54,460 bases of DNA from Verrucomicrobiia bacterium. Lineage in GTDB: Bacteria > Verrucomicrobiota > Verrucomicrobiia > Limisphaerales > UBA8199. The notes below the pieces were generated by a model, which was not told the DNA's origin, searched no databases, and worked only from the letters and a program-made list of their open reading frames with translations. The stretch is from positions 1 through 54,460 of the forward strand of contig DASYZB010000084.1 of NCBI GenBank assembly GCA_035946615.1, read 5' to 3'. This document shows, one piece after another, positions 52,674 through 54,460 of this stretch. The position numbers and the translations under genes were made by a program. How positions within the stretch are numbered: the first letter of the stretch is position 1; the number at the start of each line of letters is the position of its first letter.

Positions 52674-53039
52674 TTAGTTCTTGGGCAAATGCCGGTTCAC
52701 CTCGGCAAAAAGTGTTTCGAGCGATTCTGTTTTTCGCATGAATCCATCAGCGCCGGCCGCGCGAGCTTTATCAATAAGGTCCTCCCCTGTCAGACCCGTG
52801 AAAATAATGACTGGGATGTTGGGGTGGCTTGTTTTGAAATGACCCAATAGATGCAGCCCGTTTTCCCCGGCGAGGTTTACATCGAGAATGGCAAGACTCA
52901 CCGGGAATTGGCGCGCCTTGGCTTTGGCTTCGTCCCCGTTTGTGGCGGTCGTAACCTCCAAGCCTTTCTTGCGAAAATAGAGCGAGAGCAACTCACGAAT
53001 CGGAGCTTCGTCATCAACAAACAGGATGTGCGGCTTCAC
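52674..53039 (-). CDS. Single-domain response regulator
   Basis: 121 residues, receiver only. The acidic pair lies in LFVDDEAP, the phospho-acceptor Asp in AILDVNLAGENG, the switch Thr in VIIFTGLTGED and the Lys in FMRKTESL. No cognate kinase gene is adjacent, so it is an orphan receiver. It is convergent with rpoD. Confidence 0.9.
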   Translation of the reverse strand: MKPHILFVDDEAPIRELLSLYFRKKGLEVTTATNGDEAKAKARQFPVSLAILDVNLAGENGLHLLGHFKTSHPNIPVIIFTGLTGEDLIDKARAAGADGFMRKTESLETLFAEVNRHLPKN

Positions 53040-53317
53040 GCCCGCTTCTTAACAGGCTGCAGTCCCAAATGCAAGCCACACCGCACCAAAACGAACTACC
53101 GTCGCGAAAAATCGAGGTGCCGGTCAACTCCGCCCCCCGTCCTGAGCGTCGCTTTTCCTTGCCTTCGGAAAGTATAAAGACAAATTAGAGGCTGAATGCA
53201 GCTTGCGATTTGGAAAGAAAGCCCCTTGAAAGTTCTTTTGATAGCTGGCGCTTGTGTCGAATCTTCTGCAATTGGGGCGAATGCGTTCAGCTTGCTGGGG
53301 CCTTTTGAGCCGCTCAG
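53040..53317. other. Intergenic region, nothing recognised
   Basis: These 278 bases separate the divergently oriented receiver and secreted hydrolase genes. I see no repeat, RNA gene or convincing promoter here, though both genes' promoters are expected to lie within it. Confidence 0.4.
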
Positions 53318-54217
53318 ATGAAGAATCCGCTATTCATAATCGCCGGCGCTCTCATCGCTTTGACCTTGGCGACGGGCGCAGCCACGCTTTCCGAGATATA
53401 CTCCAGCCAAGGCCACCTCATCATGGCCCAACTCGCCTCAGCTCCATTCCCCCATCCTCAACGCGGCCAAGGCCGGGAGTATAAAGGCCAGGTTTACTCC
53501 GCAGAAAAGCATTATGCCGACAGCACGGTGGCCATTTTCATTCCCCAGGGCTTTCGTGAAACGGGCCGAATCGATTTTGTGGTCCACTTTCATGGTTGGC
53601 GAAACCACGTGGCGCAAGTTTTGCCGCATTACCAATTGATCGAGCAGTTTACCGCGAGCCGCCGAAATGCCGTGCTGGTGGTGCCGCAAGGCCCATACGA
53701 TGCCCCCGATTCCTTCGGGGGCAAGTTGGAAGACCAGGAGGGCTTTGGCAGGTTCATGCAGGAAGTGATGGCGACCTTGCGCGACAAATCACCTTTGACC
53801 AACCGGCATGCTGTCCTAGGCAACATTATTCTTTCGGGGCACAGCGGAGGTTACCAAGTCATCTCCTCGATTCTTGACCACGGCGGATTGAGCGACCACG
53901 TCAAGGAGGTATGGCTCTTTGACGCGCTCTATGCATACCTTGACAGATTCCTGGCTTGGTTCGAAAAGGAACATGGCCGGTTGTTGGACCTTTACACCGA
54001 CCATGGTGGGACCAAAGAAGAAACCGAGCGGCTCATGGGGATTCTCAAGGGCCGTGGAGTGCCCTTCTTTGCTGGGAAAGAATCCGAAGTAACGGCCAGC
54101 CAACTGCATCAATCCCAGCCCATATTCCTCTACACGGGCTTGGAGCACGATGCGGTCATCCAGGGGACCCGGGCATTTCAACGCTTCCTGGAGTCGAGCG
54201 GCCTGGAAAAGTTTTGA
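53318..54217 (+). CDS. Secreted alpha/beta-hydrolase-like protein
   Basis: 299 residues with a signal peptide (FIIAGALIALTLATGAAT). A fold of alpha/beta-hydrolase type is suggested by VVHFHGWRNHVAQVLPHYQ, VLVVPQGPYDAPDSFGG, the nucleophile elbow ILSGHSGGYQVISSI, and a late His in TGLEHDAVIQGTRAFQRFL. A catalytic acid may be the Asp in VWLFDALYAY. It is probably an exported esterase or peptidase-like enzyme. It is not one of the well-known named families to my eye. Confidence 0.72.
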   Translation: MKNPLFIIAGALIALTLATGAATLSEIYSSQGHLIMAQLASAPFPHPQRGQGREYKGQVYSAEKHYADSTVAIFIPQGFRETGRIDFVVHFHGWRNHVAQVLPHYQLIEQFTASRRNAVLVVPQGPYDAPDSFGGKLEDQEGFGRFMQEVMATLRDKSPLTNRHAVLGNIILSGHSGGYQVISSILDHGGLSDHVKEVWLFDALYAYLDRFLAWFEKEHGRLLDLYTDHGGTKEETERLMGILKGRGVPFFAGKESEVTASQLHQSQPIFLYTGLEHDAVIQGTRAFQRFLESSGLEKF

Positions 54218-54352
54218 GCCTCTGCTCCATCTACGCTGCCCTTCGTATAGGCAGGCTGGCAGCAAAATAGCGGGCAATGGCCTTGATAGCCCGTATTTAT
54301 GCGGACATCTGCGCAACCAGGGTTAGGGCACGTCAATAAATAACATTTACAA

Positions 54353-54460
54353 CTAGTGAGGGCGAATAACATAGTTCCATTCGCCGTGGAAGCGTGAGGG
54401 TGTAATGTTAATCCTAGCCATCTCCTCATCGGTAACCTTCCGCCCGGGACTGTAGGTGCG
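54353..54460 (-). CDS. C-terminal end of an ISAzo13-family transposase (partial at window edge)
   Basis: On the minus strand the last 35 codons of a frame enter from beyond the window and end at TAG (54353-54355). The peptide contains YSPGRKVTDEEMARINITPS and FHGEWNYVIRPH, the recognisable tail of ISAzo13/Rhodopirellula-type DDE transposases. The IS end should lie within the AT-rich stretch just past the stop (about 54330-54352, TAAATGTTATTTATTGACG on the minus strand). No target duplication can be checked because the other end is outside the window. Confidence 0.8.
   Translation of the reverse strand, partial: RTYSPGRKVTDEEMARINITPSRFHGEWNYVIRPH

Overview
The window looks like a chromosomal segment of a free-living member of the Verrucomicrobiota, probably near Pedosphaera/Limisphaerales. 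This is inferred from family content: large secreted LamG/DUF2341 proteins ending in an FFRL/FFRV-type module, Tat-exported Gfo/Idh/MocA oxidoreductases, a DUF1080 3-keto-disaccharide hydrolase, Reg_prop sensor kinases, and dense palindromic intergenic repeats. GC content is moderately high. Housekeeping genes (rpoD, rpmB, scpA/scpB, pheA, kdsD, thrC, a serA-like gene, tRNA-Ser) show this is core chromosome. Transposase ends lie at both edges.

Layout. 1-2.5 kb is a decay zone: a transposase C-terminus, a broken branching-enzyme gene (glgB), a 5'-truncated CHAP amidase and a REP-like palindrome. 2.5-6.3 kb (minus strand) encodes a MASE1-PAS histidine kinase, a single-domain receiver and a receiver-adenylate cyclase, as one operon. 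6.7-14.5 kb (minus strand) carries two very large secreted LamG proteins; the second is a 1569-codon frame cut by one in-frame TGA and closed by a strong intrinsic terminator. 14.6-19.4 kb (plus strand) is a two-component pair: a kinase with three predicted seven-bladed propellers outside the cell (a PLL-lectin-like one plus two Reg_prop ones), and a NarL-type regulator.

19.5-24.2 kb: SGNH-hydrolase/TPR protein, AsmA/DUF748-like membrane protein, lipoprotein with a group 1 truncated globin, and a second lipoprotein. 24.6-27.3 kb: ECF sigma factor, a membrane protein in the anti-sigma position, and a bactofilin-like/RDD membrane protein. 27.4-30.9 kb: tightly coupled scpA-scpB-pheA-kdsD. 30.9-36.5 kb: secreted esterase, Tat Gfo/Idh, CBM9-like protein, GDPD/PI-PLC-like phosphodiesterase, LmbE deacetylase and ribosomal protein L28.

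36.5-39.1 kb has two copies of a roughly 155-bp MITE-like element flanking a PAS/sigma-54 activator and a proline-rich secreted protein. 39.1-41.3 kb: thrC and a serA-like dehydrogenase. 41.4-47.0 kb: Gfo/Idh oxidoreductase, an aldehyde dehydrogenase translationally coupled to a beta-propeller glycosidase, an MFS transporter and a Gfo/Idh remnant. 47.2-54.5 kb: transmembrane Ser/Thr kinase, DUF1080 hydrolase, tRNA-Ser(GCT), rpoD, a receiver protein, a secreted alpha/beta-hydrolase and the end of an ISAzo13-type transposase.

Functionally, the accessory genes point to sensing and using extracellular glycans: LamG and TIM-barrel proteins, propeller sensors, CBM9, glycosidase, Gfo/Idh plus 3-keto-sugar hydrolase, and a transporter. 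Several independent signalling systems are layered on top. All family calls are by eye; no database search was run.
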